From NCBI GenBank assembly GCA_028874995.1, contig JAPPGM010000111.1, positions 1 through 44,338 on the forward strand: a stretch of 44,338 nucleotides of DNA. Direction: 5' to 3'. Origin of the DNA: Gemmatimonadota bacterium (GTDB lineage: Bacteria > Gemmatimonadota > Gemmatimonadetes > Longimicrobiales > Gaopeijiaceae). The number at the start of each line of letters is the position of its first letter. Positions within the stretch are counted from its first letter, which is position 1. The notes under the pieces are model-generated. The model did no database searches. It worked only from the letters and a program-made list of their open reading frames with translations, and had not been told where the DNA came from. The position numbers and the translations under genes are program-made. Shown one piece after another: positions 25,518 to 33,994 of this stretch.

Positions 25518-26120
25518 CTACTCCTTCAGCGACCACCGACAGGACCGGTCACCCCGTGTCTCACAACTGTGCTTGACCACCTTGAGGTCCCCGCCCACCC
25601 CCTTCCGCACCGCGTGCTGACAGAATCCCGTGACCAGTGCGCAAGCGTCCCCGCCCGGGTCCAGTTGTACCAGGGGCGACACCGAAGCCTCCAGGGAGAA
25701 TGTCCCGGAGACGAAACCGCCCACACGCTGTCCGAACAGCTTCCGCAGTGTTCGCTCGGTCGCCCGCCTGACCATGCGGAATCGCAAGACCCGCGGCAGC
25801 CACCGTTTCCGTCCCGGCATGTGTTCTTCCGCAAGCTTGGTCCCCGTCTCGAAGAAGACCTTCGCCGCGTCGGGACGCTTCTTGATCAGACGCATGAAAT
25901 CCGCCAGTTCTTCGGTGGAGAGCTTCCTGCCCTGGCGGGAGTACTCCCGGTACAGCTCGATCTGCCGCCTGACGACTTCGCTCAGCCCCAGCCTGCGCGG
26001 AATGGTACGTGCGATGACCTCGTTCTCGAGCGTCTCCCCGGGGCGGTCCACCGCCCGAAGCGCTTCGAGCAACGATAGCGCGACCTGGGCGGCCACTCGA
26101 GGTTGATCGGCTTCGCTCAA
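25518..26120 (-). CDS. Helical protein with C-terminal V4R-like cysteine motif, unknown function
   Basis: A 200-residue soluble protein. The first ~125 residues are helical and charged (GRKLSTEELADFMRLIKKRPDAA, EEHMPGRKRWLPRVLRFRMV). The end, KVVKHSCETRGDRSCRWSL, resembles the C-x6-C motif that closes V4R (4-vinyl reductase) domains, which bind small hydrophobic or haem-like ligands or metals. The region FSLEASVSPLVQLDPGGDACALVTGF would fit the preceding strands. The family call is tentative. The start is a TTG at 26120 after a weak GAGAT; a GTG at 26096 is possible. It is divergent from the E1-alpha gene. Confidence 0.5.
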   Translation of the reverse strand: MSEADQPRVAAQVALSLLEALRAVDRPGETLENEVIARTIPRRLGLSEVVRRQIELYREYSRQGRKLSTEELADFMRLIKKRPDAAKVFFETGTKLAEEHMPGRKRWLPRVLRFRMVRRATERTLRKLFGQRVGGFVSGTFSLEASVSPLVQLDPGGDACALVTGFCQHAVRKGVGGDLKVVKHSCETRGDRSCRWSLKE

Positions 26121-26361
26121 TTGCGGATCTCGTTCCTGTTGCCGTTGACGTAAGTGCCCAGGCCACGCCGCTGCACCTCAAATCTGACAAAAGCGGCCAG
26201 CCTGGAGCAATCTCACGGACGGCCGATTGCCCCCCTGGGGTCCCACTTTCTACCTTCCGGTGTCACCGGCGTTCGCTACCGCCCCGGCACGGCGAAGGCG
26301 AGTCGGCCGGAAGATCTCCCCCACTCTGCGACCAGCGCTCAACCATCCACCCACGCCTCCC

Positions 26362-27498
26362 TTGAAGCGATACGCGGCCTTCGACCCGCCCGAGTACCGG
26401 AACTGGGCACCTGACCCCGGCCTCGTGCGCGAGTACCGCAGTCGGATCCAGAAAGCTCCCGACCGCAACGGCGTGGTGAGCCGACTCGCGACCGACGGTT
26501 TGCTCGACCTGTACCGCGATCTCCTCCTCACAAGGCTCCAGGACATCGGACTCAAACGCTGGGTGCGCCAGGGTGTGATCAGTAAGGCGTGGCTGGGCGT
26601 GGGCGAGGAGGCGGTCACGGTGGGGTGCGTGGCCGCCCTGGAGCCGGACCGGGACGTGGTCATTCCGATGATCCGCAATGCAGGGGCCAGCCACATGATG
26701 GGGCTGCCGCTGGTGCACGGCTTCACCTCCTACCTGGCCGCCGCAGACAGCCCCAGCGGTGGACGCGACTTCCACTACGGCGATGTCGGCAGCGGCGTGA
26801 TTCAGCCGGTGAGCCACATGGGCACGAGTGTCCCGGTCGCGGCCGGCGCGGCGCTGGCCTTCAAGAACCGGGGCGAGGACAGGGTCGCACTCACCTGGGC
26901 CGGTGACGGCGCCACCAAGACCGCCGCCTGCCACGAGGGTCTGGTCTTCGCCTCCCGGCTGGGAGTGCCCGCGATCGTCGTGATCCAGAACAACCAGGTC
27001 GCCCTCGGCACGCGTGTCGACCAGCACGGCGCCGGCAGACCCGCGGACATCCCCGCCGCGCACGGCATCACCGCCTTCACCTGCGACGGCAACAACGTGC
27101 TGGACGTCTACGCGGCCACCACGCTGGCGAGGAGACAGTGCGCGGGTGGCGACGGCCCCGCCGTGATCGTCGCCGAGACCTTCCGCATGGGCGGCCACGC
27201 CACCCACGACGAGCGCGAAGCCCGCGAGACCTTCGCTGCCGAACTCTTCGAACACTGGGGGCGACGCGATCCCGTCGGCCTCTTCGAAGCGTACCTGCTG
27301 GATGAGGGCATCCCCGCCGACACCCTGGCCGATGTGGAGGCCGACGCCACCGAAGCGGTCGAACGGGCCGCCGAGGAAGCGCTGGCATCGCGCAACGACC
27401 TGCCGCCTCCCGAGCATGCCCTTTCCCCGGGAGTCTCCGAGGGCGATGTGCTCCACGGCCTGGGTGAACGGCTGGCGGCCCTCGCCCGGGCTGAATAG
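26362..27498 (+). CDS. 2-oxo acid dehydrogenase E1 component, alpha subunit (branched-chain/pyruvate type)
   Basis: A 378-residue thiamine-diphosphate subunit. The TPP motif is clear: TWAGDGATKTAACHEGLVFA then IVVIQNNQVALGTRV, and the phosphorylation-loop region FRMGGHATHDE is conserved. IRNAGASHMMGLPL replaces the more usual YRE-x-G loop. E1-alpha normally works with an E1-beta, an E2 and an E3, but none of these is adjacent: a PspA-like gene follows 10 nt later. The N-terminus is uncertain. The frame is open to TTG 26227, and I use TTG 26362 because recognisable sequence begins at FDPPEYRNW. No ribosome-binding site is visible at either. The 240 nt upstream to the divergent V4R-like gene show no clear promoter. 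Confidence 0.78.
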   Translation: MKRYAAFDPPEYRNWAPDPGLVREYRSRIQKAPDRNGVVSRLATDGLLDLYRDLLLTRLQDIGLKRWVRQGVISKAWLGVGEEAVTVGCVAALEPDRDVVIPMIRNAGASHMMGLPLVHGFTSYLAAADSPSGGRDFHYGDVGSGVIQPVSHMGTSVPVAAGAALAFKNRGEDRVALTWAGDGATKTAACHEGLVFASRLGVPAIVVIQNNQVALGTRVDQHGAGRPADIPAAHGITAFTCDGNNVLDVYAATTLARRQCAGGDGPAVIVAETFRMGGHATHDEREARETFAAELFEHWGRRDPVGLFEAYLLDEGIPADTLADVEADATEAVERAAEEALASRNDLPPPEHALSPGVSEGDVLHGLGERLAALARAE

Positions 27499-27508
27499 GA
27501 TTGACGCC

Positions 27509-28159
27509 ATGTTCGAGAATCTCCGCCGGGCCTTCAGGGAAGCGGTCGACAACTTCAACAAGGAGCTCGACCGCAATGCCGTGCCCGAGGCCGTCGACAA
27601 GCTGCTCAAGGGCATGGAGCGCGAAGCCGTCGACGCGAAGGCGGCGCTGGAAGGTCTGAAGAAGCAGCTGGCCGTCGCGCAAGATCGCTCCGGCGAGGAG
27701 GCGCGCAACGTCGAGGTCTGCCGGCGCCGCGAGACGATGGCGCGCGAAATCGGCGATACGGACACGGCCGATCTGGCCGCCACCTACGCCGAGAAGCACG
27801 CCGCCCGCAGCAAGGTCCTAGCCGACAAGGCGACAGCCATCGAGGCCGAAATCCGCCTGCAGGAAGGGGAGTACAGGGAGATGCTCGCCCAGATCAGGAA
27901 AGCGCGCGCCAACCGCGACCGCCTGGCGGCCACCGCCGGACGCACGCAGACGCGCGAGGCGCTCGGCGGCTCCGACGACCTCTTCGGGGAGCTGGACCGC
28001 ATGGCCGAGAGGATCGTCGACACCGAGGCGGCGGGGAGCGCGGAGGAGGCCCTTTTCGACGACGCGGCCGAATTCGACGAGCAGCTGGGGGCGTCCCGCC
28101 GCGAAGACGTGATCGACGCCCGCCTGGAGGAGTTGAAGCGTCGCATGAGGAAGCGCTGA
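27509..28159 (+). CDS. PspA/IM30-like coiled-coil protein
   Basis: A 216-residue, almost wholly helical protein. It starts MFENLRRAFREAVDNFNKELD and has long heptad-rich stretches (AKAALEGLKKQLAVAQDRSG, EIRLQEGEYREMLAQIRKARANRDRL) ending with ARLEELKRRMRKR. Size, start and helix pattern resemble PspA/IM30/Vipp1 membrane-protecting proteins, though the N-terminal amphipathic helix is less typical, so the family call is probable rather than certain. The ATG lies 10 nt after the E1-alpha stop. TAGGAT in that gap includes the stop codon and could act as a -10, but read-through is the simpler view. The GlsB-like gene downstream supports an envelope-stress theme. Confidence 0.6.
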   Translation: MFENLRRAFREAVDNFNKELDRNAVPEAVDKLLKGMEREAVDAKAALEGLKKQLAVAQDRSGEEARNVEVCRRRETMAREIGDTDTADLAATYAEKHAARSKVLADKATAIEAEIRLQEGEYREMLAQIRKARANRDRLAATAGRTQTREALGGSDDLFGELDRMAERIVDTEAAGSAEEALFDDAAEFDEQLGASRREDVIDARLEELKRRMRKR

Positions 28160-28232
28160 CGCTCGCCGTGATCCGCCACCACAGAGCCCCTCCACCAACC
28201 TGGGGACTCGTGCGGATCACTTCCCGAACCGC

Positions 28233-28238
28233 TAGATT
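28233..28238 (+). promoter_or_regulatory. -10-like element of the GlsB-like gene, leaderless geometry
   Basis: TAGATT ends six nt before the ATG at 28245; there is no Shine-Dalgarno sequence. No good -35 is seen at 17 nt. Confidence 0.35.
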
Positions 28239-28244
28239 CCGGGC

Positions 28245-28523
28245 ATGGAAAACTGGATCGGAGTTGCAGTCTGGATCGTGATGGGCGTGGCGATAGGCCT
28301 CGCAATGAAGGTCGTCGTCAAGCGCCCCGATACCACCCCGGGACACACCCGGGTTCTGTGCGCCCTGGGCGCTTTCGCCGCGGTGATCGGCGGCATGCTG
28401 GGCGTCGGCATTCTCGAATTCGACCACCCGGTGGCGCTCAGCCTCGGCGGGATGGCGGGCGCGACCGCCCTGGCGGTCCTGATGACCTGGGTCTACCGGT
28501 GGGGGATCAGGGGTCTCACCTGA
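28245..28523 (+). CDS. Small membrane protein resembling GlsB/YeaQ/YmgE (transglycosylase-associated) family
   Basis: A 92-residue protein with three hydrophobic segments: WIGVAVWIVMGVAIGLAMKVV, VLCALGAFAAVIGGMLGVGIL and LGGMAGATALAVLMTWVY. The glycine spacing in GAFAAVIGGMLGVGI and the final GATALAVLMTWVYRW fit the GlsB/YeaQ/YmgE stress-protein family, whose biochemical role is unknown. Size (80-100 residues) also fits. The ATG at 28245 is preceded by TAGATT rather than a ribosome-binding site. The M20 peptidase starts 29 nt after its stop. Confidence 0.6.
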   Translation: MENWIGVAVWIVMGVAIGLAMKVVVKRPDTTPGHTRVLCALGAFAAVIGGMLGVGILEFDHPVALSLGGMAGATALAVLMTWVYRWGIRGLT

Positions 28524-28551
28524 GGCTGGCGCAACCGATCCACCCGGCACC

Positions 28552-29931
28552 ATGATCCATCCCGTCGAATTCGCCCACAGGGAACGCGGCCGTTTCTACG
28601 ACGAGTTGTGGGACTTCCTGCGCATCCCTTCCGTGTCGGCGAAGTCGGACCACGACGGGGACACTGAGCGGGCCGCCGAATGGGTGCGCGACCAGCTCGA
28701 ACGGGCAGGGCTCCAGGCGGAGACGCTCCCCACCCCCGGACACCCGGTCGTGCTCGGCGAATGGCGGGGAGCCGGCCCCGACGCGCCGACCGTCCTCATC
28801 TACGGCCACTACGACGTGCAGCCCCCGGAGCCGCTCGATCTGTGGGACAGCCCGCCCTTCGAGCCGACCGTGCGCGACGGCCGCATATACGCCCGCGGCT
28901 CCGCCGACGACAAGGGACAGCTCTTCCTGCACATCAAGGCGCTGGAGGCCCACCTTTCCACGCGGGGCCACCTGCCCGTCAACGTCATCGTGGTCGCCGA
29001 GGGCGAAGAGGAGGTGGGCTCTCCCAACCTCGTCCCCTTCGTCAAGGCCCACCGGGAGCGCCTCGCGGCCGAAACCGTGGTCATCTCGGATTCCGCCATG
29101 TTCGCCCCCGGCATCCCCTCGCTCCTGTTCTCACTGCGGGGCCTGGCCTACTTCGAGATCCACGCACGGGGCCCCCGATCCGATCTTCACTCGGGCGCTT
29201 ACGGCGGTGCGATTCCCAACCCCGCCAACGCGCTGGCGCGGGTGATCGCCACCTTCCACGACGACAGGGGCCGGATCGCCATCGAGGGCTTCTACGACGA
29301 CATCGAGCCCCCGCCACCGGACACGCTCGAAGGCATCCGCTCCCTTCCCTTCGACGCCGACGCATACGCGCGCCAGGTGGGCACCATCCCGGCCGGCGGC
29401 GAATCGGCCTACTCACCTCTGGAGCGGCTGTGGACGCGGCCTTCGTGCGACGTGAACGGCATGCTCTCCGGCTACACGGGCGAAGGCGCCAAGACCGTAC
29501 TGCCCGCCGAGGCGATGGCGAAGGTCAGCTTCCGCCTGGTCCCGGGCCAGTCGCCGGAGGGGGTGAAGGAGTTGCTGCAAGCGCATCTGGTGACGGTGGC
29601 GCCCGCCGGCGTGGAACTCACACTGGTGGAGCTGCACGGCGGCCGTCCCTGGCGCGCCCGACTCGAGGGACCGCTCTTCGAGGCCGCCTCAAGGGCGCTG
29701 GAGCGCTCGTTCGGGGCACGGCCGGTGCTGGCCGGCGAAGGCGGCACGATCCCGATCGTCGGCGAGTTCGAGGAGATCCTGGGCGCGAGTTCGCTGCTCC
29801 TCGGCTTCGCGCTCCCCGGCGCCAACATGCACGCCCCCAACGAGTGGTTCGCGAAGGACTGCTTTGAAAAGGGGATCGACACCCTGATCCACCTGTACGA
29901 CGAGCTGGCTGCCACCGGCGATTCCGCGTAG
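28552..29931 (+). CDS. M20 family dipeptidase (carnosinase/CNDP-like)
   Basis: A 459-residue di-zinc peptidase with no signal sequence, so it acts in the cytosol on dipeptides. Metal ligands and catalytic residues lie in YGHYDVQPPEP (H and D), RGSADDKGQ (D), AEGEEEVGS (E-E) and ISDSAM (D). The last ligand is in LPGANMHAPNEW. The lid domain follows LHSGAYGG, typical of the CNDP subgroup that splits near the middle. Length is normal (450-480). The ATG at 28552 matches homologous starts; no Shine-Dalgarno site is evident. It ends 78 nt before convergent trpE, with a large palindrome between them. Confidence 0.92.
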   Translation: MIHPVEFAHRERGRFYDELWDFLRIPSVSAKSDHDGDTERAAEWVRDQLERAGLQAETLPTPGHPVVLGEWRGAGPDAPTVLIYGHYDVQPPEPLDLWDSPPFEPTVRDGRIYARGSADDKGQLFLHIKALEAHLSTRGHLPVNVIVVAEGEEEVGSPNLVPFVKAHRERLAAETVVISDSAMFAPGIPSLLFSLRGLAYFEIHARGPRSDLHSGAYGGAIPNPANALARVIATFHDDRGRIAIEGFYDDIEPPPPDTLEGIRSLPFDADAYARQVGTIPAGGESAYSPLERLWTRPSCDVNGMLSGYTGEGAKTVLPAEAMAKVSFRLVPGQSPEGVKELLQAHLVTVAPAGVELTLVELHGGRPWRARLEGPLFEAASRALERSFGARPVLAGEGGTIPIVGEFEEILGASSLLLGFALPGANMHAPNEWFAKDCFEKGIDTLIHLYDELAATGDSA

Positions 29932-29954
29932 CACCGGCCAGCCCGGCCAGGTCG

Positions 29955-29983
29955 CTTGACTAAGTCAACTTGACTTAGTCAAG
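29955..29983. other. 29-bp double palindrome between convergent genes (terminator or protein site)
   Basis: CTTGACTAAGTCAA and TTGACTTAGTCAAG are exact reverse complements around one central C (29969). Each half is itself a palindrome (TTGACT-A-AGTCAA and TTGACT-T-AGTCAA). Outside lies a further GC pair, GCCCGGCC at 29941-29948 and GGCCGGGC at 29986-29993. Position between two stop codons suggests a bidirectional terminator; the absence of T-runs and the nested symmetry suggest a binding site for a dimeric protein. Confidence 0.6.
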
Positions 29984-30009
29984 CCGGCCGGGCGGGCACG
30001 GCCCACGTT

Positions 30010-31509
30010 TCACCCCCACCTCACCATCCCCGCCGCCCGCAGCAACGCCCGCGCCTTGTTCATCGTCTCCTCGAACTCGGCCTCGGGATCAGAATCCGCC
30101 ACCACCCCCGCCCCCGCCTGCACGTGCGCCCGGCCGCCCCGCACCACCATCGTGCGGATGGCGATCGCAGTATCCATCTGGGCACCCCCCCATCCGATGT
30201 GCCCCACCGCGCCCGCGTACGGCCCCCGCGCGGTGGGCTCCAGTTCGTCGATGATCTCCATGGCGCGCACCTTCGGAGCTCCCGACACCGTTCCCGCGGG
30301 GAAGCACGCCCCCAGCACGTCCAGCGCGGAAAGCCCCGCCCGCGCCTTGCCCTCGACCTGGCTGCACAGGTGCATGACATGGGAGTACCGTTCCACGGCC
30401 ATGAGCTCGGGAACGGTGACGCTCCCGTACTCCGACACGCGCCCCACGTCGTTGCGACCCAGATCCACCAGCATGCGGTGCTCGGCAAGCTCCTTCTCGT
30501 CACTGGCGAGTTCCCGCGCCAGCTCCCGGTCTTCGGCGGGGGTGCGTCCCCTCCTGCGCGTCGCCGCGATTGGCCGCACCGTCACCACCCCGTCCTCGAG
30601 ACGCACCAGGACCTCCGGCGACGACCCCACGATGCTCAGGCCGTCAAGTTCGAAGAAGTACATGTACGGCGACGGGTTGATGGTTCGTAGCGCCCGGTAG
30701 AGATCGAAGGGAGGATGCTCGAAACGGGTCGTGAGCCGCTGGCTGAGCACGACCTGGAAGGCGTCGCCCGCCGCGATGTATTCCTGAATCCGGCGTACCC
30801 CGGCAACGAAGTCGCCGCGCTCGAAGTTGCTGTCGCATGCGATGTCGGCCGTGGCCGGGCCGAGTTCCAGCGACAGCGGGGCGGGAGCACGGGCGGTATG
30901 GAGCTTCTCCACAACTCCCTCCAGGCGTTCCACCGCCTCCCTGTAGAGAACCTTGAGCGCGTCGGGGTCGGTGGTGTCGCCGGTCTCCACCGTGGTGATC
31001 GCCTTGGCCCGGCCGTGCAGATTGTCCACCGCGATCACAACGTCGGAGAACATGACCATCGCCGTCGGCAGGTTCTGGTCGTCGGGCGGCCCCGGTCCCA
31101 GCCGCTCCAGGCGCCGCACGAAGTCGTAGCCGAAGTAGCCCACGGCGCCGCCCCAGAAGCGGGGAAGACGGGGGTCGGGGCGGGGATGCGCGTCCGTCAG
31201 ACGGGCGTGCAGGTCGGCCAGGGGATCTTCGGCTTCGCGCGGACGCCACCCCCGTTCCGCACTCCACACGGAGATCTCACTACCTTTCAGCATCCACGCT
31301 TCGCGCGGCCGACTTCCCAGGAAGCTGTAGCGAGCCCATTGTTCACCCCCCACGACGGATTCGAGAAGGAAGCCGAAGGTACCGTCGCGCAGCTTGTGAT
31401 ATGCGGTGACAGCCGTATCGGAGTCGAAGAGGAATTCGGACCAGACGGCAGTGCGGCAGCCCGGCGCGGCGTCTTCGAGGAAGGATTCGAAGGTGGGTTC
31501 GACGTTCAA
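30010..31509 (-). CDS. trpE: Anthranilate synthase component I
   Basis: A 499-residue chorismate-using enzyme, the first of tryptophan synthesis. The N-terminal domain has FLLESVVGGEQWARYSFLG, a typical trpE block that in studied enzymes is part of the tryptophan feedback site. The catalytic domain shows YFFELDGLSIVGSSPE, VTVRPIAATRRRGRT, DEKELAEHRMLVDLGRND, FPAGTVSGAPKVRAMEIIDELE and AGAGVVADSDPEAEFEET. The frame is open to 31650. The best start is TTG at 31509, giving NVEPTFESF, which aligns with the usual first residues; TTG 31575 is the alternative. No Shine-Dalgarno site supports either. No trpG or other trp genes are in the window. Confidence 0.9.
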   Translation of the reverse strand: MNVEPTFESFLEDAAPGCRTAVWSEFLFDSDTAVTAYHKLRDGTFGFLLESVVGGEQWARYSFLGSRPREAWMLKGSEISVWSAERGWRPREAEDPLADLHARLTDAHPRPDPRLPRFWGGAVGYFGYDFVRRLERLGPGPPDDQNLPTAMVMFSDVVIAVDNLHGRAKAITTVETGDTTDPDALKVLYREAVERLEGVVEKLHTARAPAPLSLELGPATADIACDSNFERGDFVAGVRRIQEYIAAGDAFQVVLSQRLTTRFEHPPFDLYRALRTINPSPYMYFFELDGLSIVGSSPEVLVRLEDGVVTVRPIAATRRRGRTPAEDRELARELASDEKELAEHRMLVDLGRNDVGRVSEYGSVTVPELMAVERYSHVMHLCSQVEGKARAGLSALDVLGACFPAGTVSGAPKVRAMEIIDELEPTARGPYAGAVGHIGWGGAQMDTAIAIRTMVVRGGRAHVQAGAGVVADSDPEAEFEETMNKARALLRAAGMVRWG

Positions 31510-31591
31510 ATGACGGAAGGGGAGGTCCGGTTGAGGGAGACCGGATACCTTTCCAGGATTCGAGAAGAAAGTCAACGATCGAGAGGTGCCG

Positions 31592-33994
31592 ATGCGCCCC
31601 CGAAAAAACACCCCCCGGAGCACACCCGCTCCCCGGAGCACCCCGGACAACTCGCCGCCGTACGTGTGGGCGGCAGCCGTGGCCGTTGCCGTGGGTCTGC
31701 TCTACGCCGTCACCCTCGCGCCGACCACCGCGTTCTGGGACACCAGCGAGTACATCGCCACCGCACACATCCTGGGCATCCCCCACCCCCCCGGGAACCC
31801 CCTCTTCATCATCCTGGCCCGCACCTGGGACATCCTGCTGGGGGTCTTCGGGCTCTCCACGGCGGTGAAGATCAACCTGTTCTCCGCTCTGATGGGCGCG
31901 CTGGCCCACGGTCTCTGGTTCCTGGTGGTTCACCACATCCTCAGACACTTCTCCGACGACCGCACATTCCGACTCGTCGGCGCATGCGCCGCCGTGCTGG
32001 TCAGCGCCACCGCCTTTACGGTCTGGAACCAGTCGAATGTGAACGAGAAGGTCTACACGGTGTCCCTCCTCACGATCGCCCTGCTGTCGTGGCTCGCCTT
32101 CCGCTGGCAGGAGCGCATCGGCAAGGCCGGCGACGACAACCTCCTCGTCCTCATGGCCTTCGTGCTGGCCCTCTCGGTGGGGAACCACCTCATGGCCTTC
32201 CTGGCGGCTCCGGCGCTCCTCCTCTTCGTCCTCCTCGTGCGGCCCCGCTGCCTCCTCAACCCCCGCCTCTACCTCTACGGCGTACCCGCCGTCGTACTCG
32301 GCCTTTCCGTCCATCTCTTCCTGCCCATCCGCTCGGAGCTCGGGCCCATCATCAACGAAGCCCAGCCGACCTGCGAGAACATCGGCGCGGCGGTGGTGAG
32401 CGTTGTCACCTACGGCAACGCCGGATGCGAGGATCTGTCGGACGCGCTGGCGCGGAAGCAGTACGACAAGCCCCCGCTCACCAATCGGCAGGCGCCCCTC
32501 GTCTCCCAGGCCGGCAACTGGCTGCAGTACTTCGACTGGCAGTGGGCCCGGTCACTCTCTCGGACCGACCAGACCTTCGGCCGGGCACGGATCCCCATCA
32601 CGGCGCTCTTCATCGGCCTGGGCATCTTCGGGATCCTGGAGCACTACCGCCGGGACCGGGCCAGCTGGGTGTACATGATCTCGCTCTTCGGTGTCCTGTC
32701 CGCCGGCCTCGTCTACTATCTGAACTTCAAGTACGGGTATTCGATGCCCCTTCCCGAGGGAGACGAGCTCCGGCAGGCCATGGAGGCCGCGAACGCGCGA
32801 ACCTCCCGTGATCTCGCCGAGGTGCGCGAACGCGACTACTTCTTCGTCGTGGGCTTCTCGGTGTGGGGCCTCATGGCCGGCATCGGGATTGCGACCCTCT
32901 GGGACCGGGTCACGCGCATGTCCGGACGCTCGTTCGCCGCCACCTCACCCGTGCTCGGACTGGCTCTCATCCCCCTGGTGCTCAACTTCGGCTGGGCAAG
33001 CCGGGCGGGAGACCATGCGGCGCGCGACTGGGCGCACAACCTCCTCATGAGCGTCGAGCCGTACGGGGTGATCTTCACCAACGGCGACAACGACACCTTC
33101 CCGCTGTGGTACCTGCAGTATGTCGAGGGCATCCGCCCCGATGTCACCGTAGCGGTGACTTCGTACCTGAACACGCCCTGGTACGTGAAGCAGCTTCGCG
33201 ACCTCACCCGTCCCTGCCAGCCCGGCCAGGACCCCACCGCGGACCCCACTCTGATCCTGTGCCAGCATCCGTACACGGCAGAGAACACGGACGCCATGTA
33301 CACCCACGACCCCGCCGAGGCCGAGGCCGCCGGCAAGGTGCCGGTCCAGCTGGCCGAACCGGTGCGCGTCCCGTCACGGGGGATGTTCCGTGACGACTTG
33401 AGCGACGCCACCATCGAGCGCTATGCCGGCAGCTACCTGCAGCTGCGCGAAGCACGAGCCTACACGCTGGGCCCGCTCACGGCGAGAGTGGCGGGCGGTC
33501 AGGTGCTCTACCCGTGGCACCAGTTCGCTCTGGCCGCGATCGCGAACTCGCTCGGTGACCGGCCGGTGTACTTCGCGTCCGCCGTCACCCCGGCGGCCAC
33601 CTTCGACATCATGGGTTACCTGGTTCGACAGGGTCTCGCCTTCCGGCTCGTGCCGGGCAACCCTGCGGAACTCGCCCCGGGCGTCACACCTAACCAGGAC
33701 ACCGCGCAAACCGCCGTCGTGCTCGGCGCCTGGCTGGACATCGAACGCACCAAGCGGCTTGCCGACAGCGTATTCGTGGACCACTCCGGGATTCCGCACG
33801 ACTGGGACTACTGGCCGGACCGGTCAACCCGGGGCATCCCAAGGTACTATTCGTGGGTGTACGAATCGCTATGGCAGGATCCGGCACTCCGCGACGATCC
33901 GGAGCGCCGGGCCGAAGTCGAGGCTCTCCGGAGGGCCTGGGAAGACCTCGCGAATTCGCTGGAGCTACGTCAACCAGACAGCCCCGAGCCCTGA
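31592..33994 (+). CDS. DUF2723 polytopic membrane protein (GT-C-like, O-mannosyltransferase-type)
   Basis: An 800-residue membrane protein. The diagnostic motif FWDTSEYIATAHILGIPHPPGNPLF spans residues 48-72 (split here: D50, E53, HPPGNP at 65-70); the acidic pair after helix 1 is the catalytic signature of GT-C glycosyltransferases. About ten helices follow to residue ~460. The soluble C-terminal half contains IFTNGDNDTFPLWYLQYVEGIRPDV, a DUF2723 mark, and TPWYVKQLRD. It probably moves a sugar from a lipid carrier to a protein or glycan outside the membrane; the acceptor is unknown. The ATG at 31592 has GAGAGG five nt upstream. Its last 30 bp overlap the convergent Rad50-like gene. Confidence 0.85.
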   Translation: MRPRKNTPRSTPAPRSTPDNSPPYVWAAAVAVAVGLLYAVTLAPTTAFWDTSEYIATAHILGIPHPPGNPLFIILARTWDILLGVFGLSTAVKINLFSALMGALAHGLWFLVVHHILRHFSDDRTFRLVGACAAVLVSATAFTVWNQSNVNEKVYTVSLLTIALLSWLAFRWQERIGKAGDDNLLVLMAFVLALSVGNHLMAFLAAPALLLFVLLVRPRCLLNPRLYLYGVPAVVLGLSVHLFLPIRSELGPIINEAQPTCENIGAAVVSVVTYGNAGCEDLSDALARKQYDKPPLTNRQAPLVSQAGNWLQYFDWQWARSLSRTDQTFGRARIPITALFIGLGIFGILEHYRRDRASWVYMISLFGVLSAGLVYYLNFKYGYSMPLPEGDELRQAMEAANARTSRDLAEVRERDYFFVVGFSVWGLMAGIGIATLWDRVTRMSGRSFAATSPVLGLALIPLVLNFGWASRAGDHAARDWAHNLLMSVEPYGVIFTNGDNDTFPLWYLQYVEGIRPDVTVAVTSYLNTPWYVKQLRDLTRPCQPGQDPTADPTLILCQHPYTAENTDAMYTHDPAEAEAAGKVPVQLAEPVRVPSRGMFRDDLSDATIERYAGSYLQLREARAYTLGPLTARVAGGQVLYPWHQFALAAIANSLGDRPVYFASAVTPAATFDIMGYLVRQGLAFRLVPGNPAELAPGVTPNQDTAQTAVVLGAWLDIERTKRLADSVFVDHSGIPHDWDYWPDRSTRGIPRYYSWVYESLWQDPALRDDPERRAEVEALRRAWEDLANSLELRQPDSPEP

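Noticed and set aside
27496-27501. TAGGAT as an independent promoter for the PspA-like gene
   Set aside because: It contains the stop codon of the preceding gene and the 10-nt gap makes co-transcription simpler.
29955-29983. CRISPR repeat or tRNA fragment
   Set aside because: The palindromic unit occurs once, with no spacers and no cloverleaf; it is reported as a double palindrome instead.
31547-31575. TTGACT as a -35 of trpE
   Set aside because: The hexamer at the right distance (AAAGGT) is not a credible -10, and the TTG itself may be a start codon.
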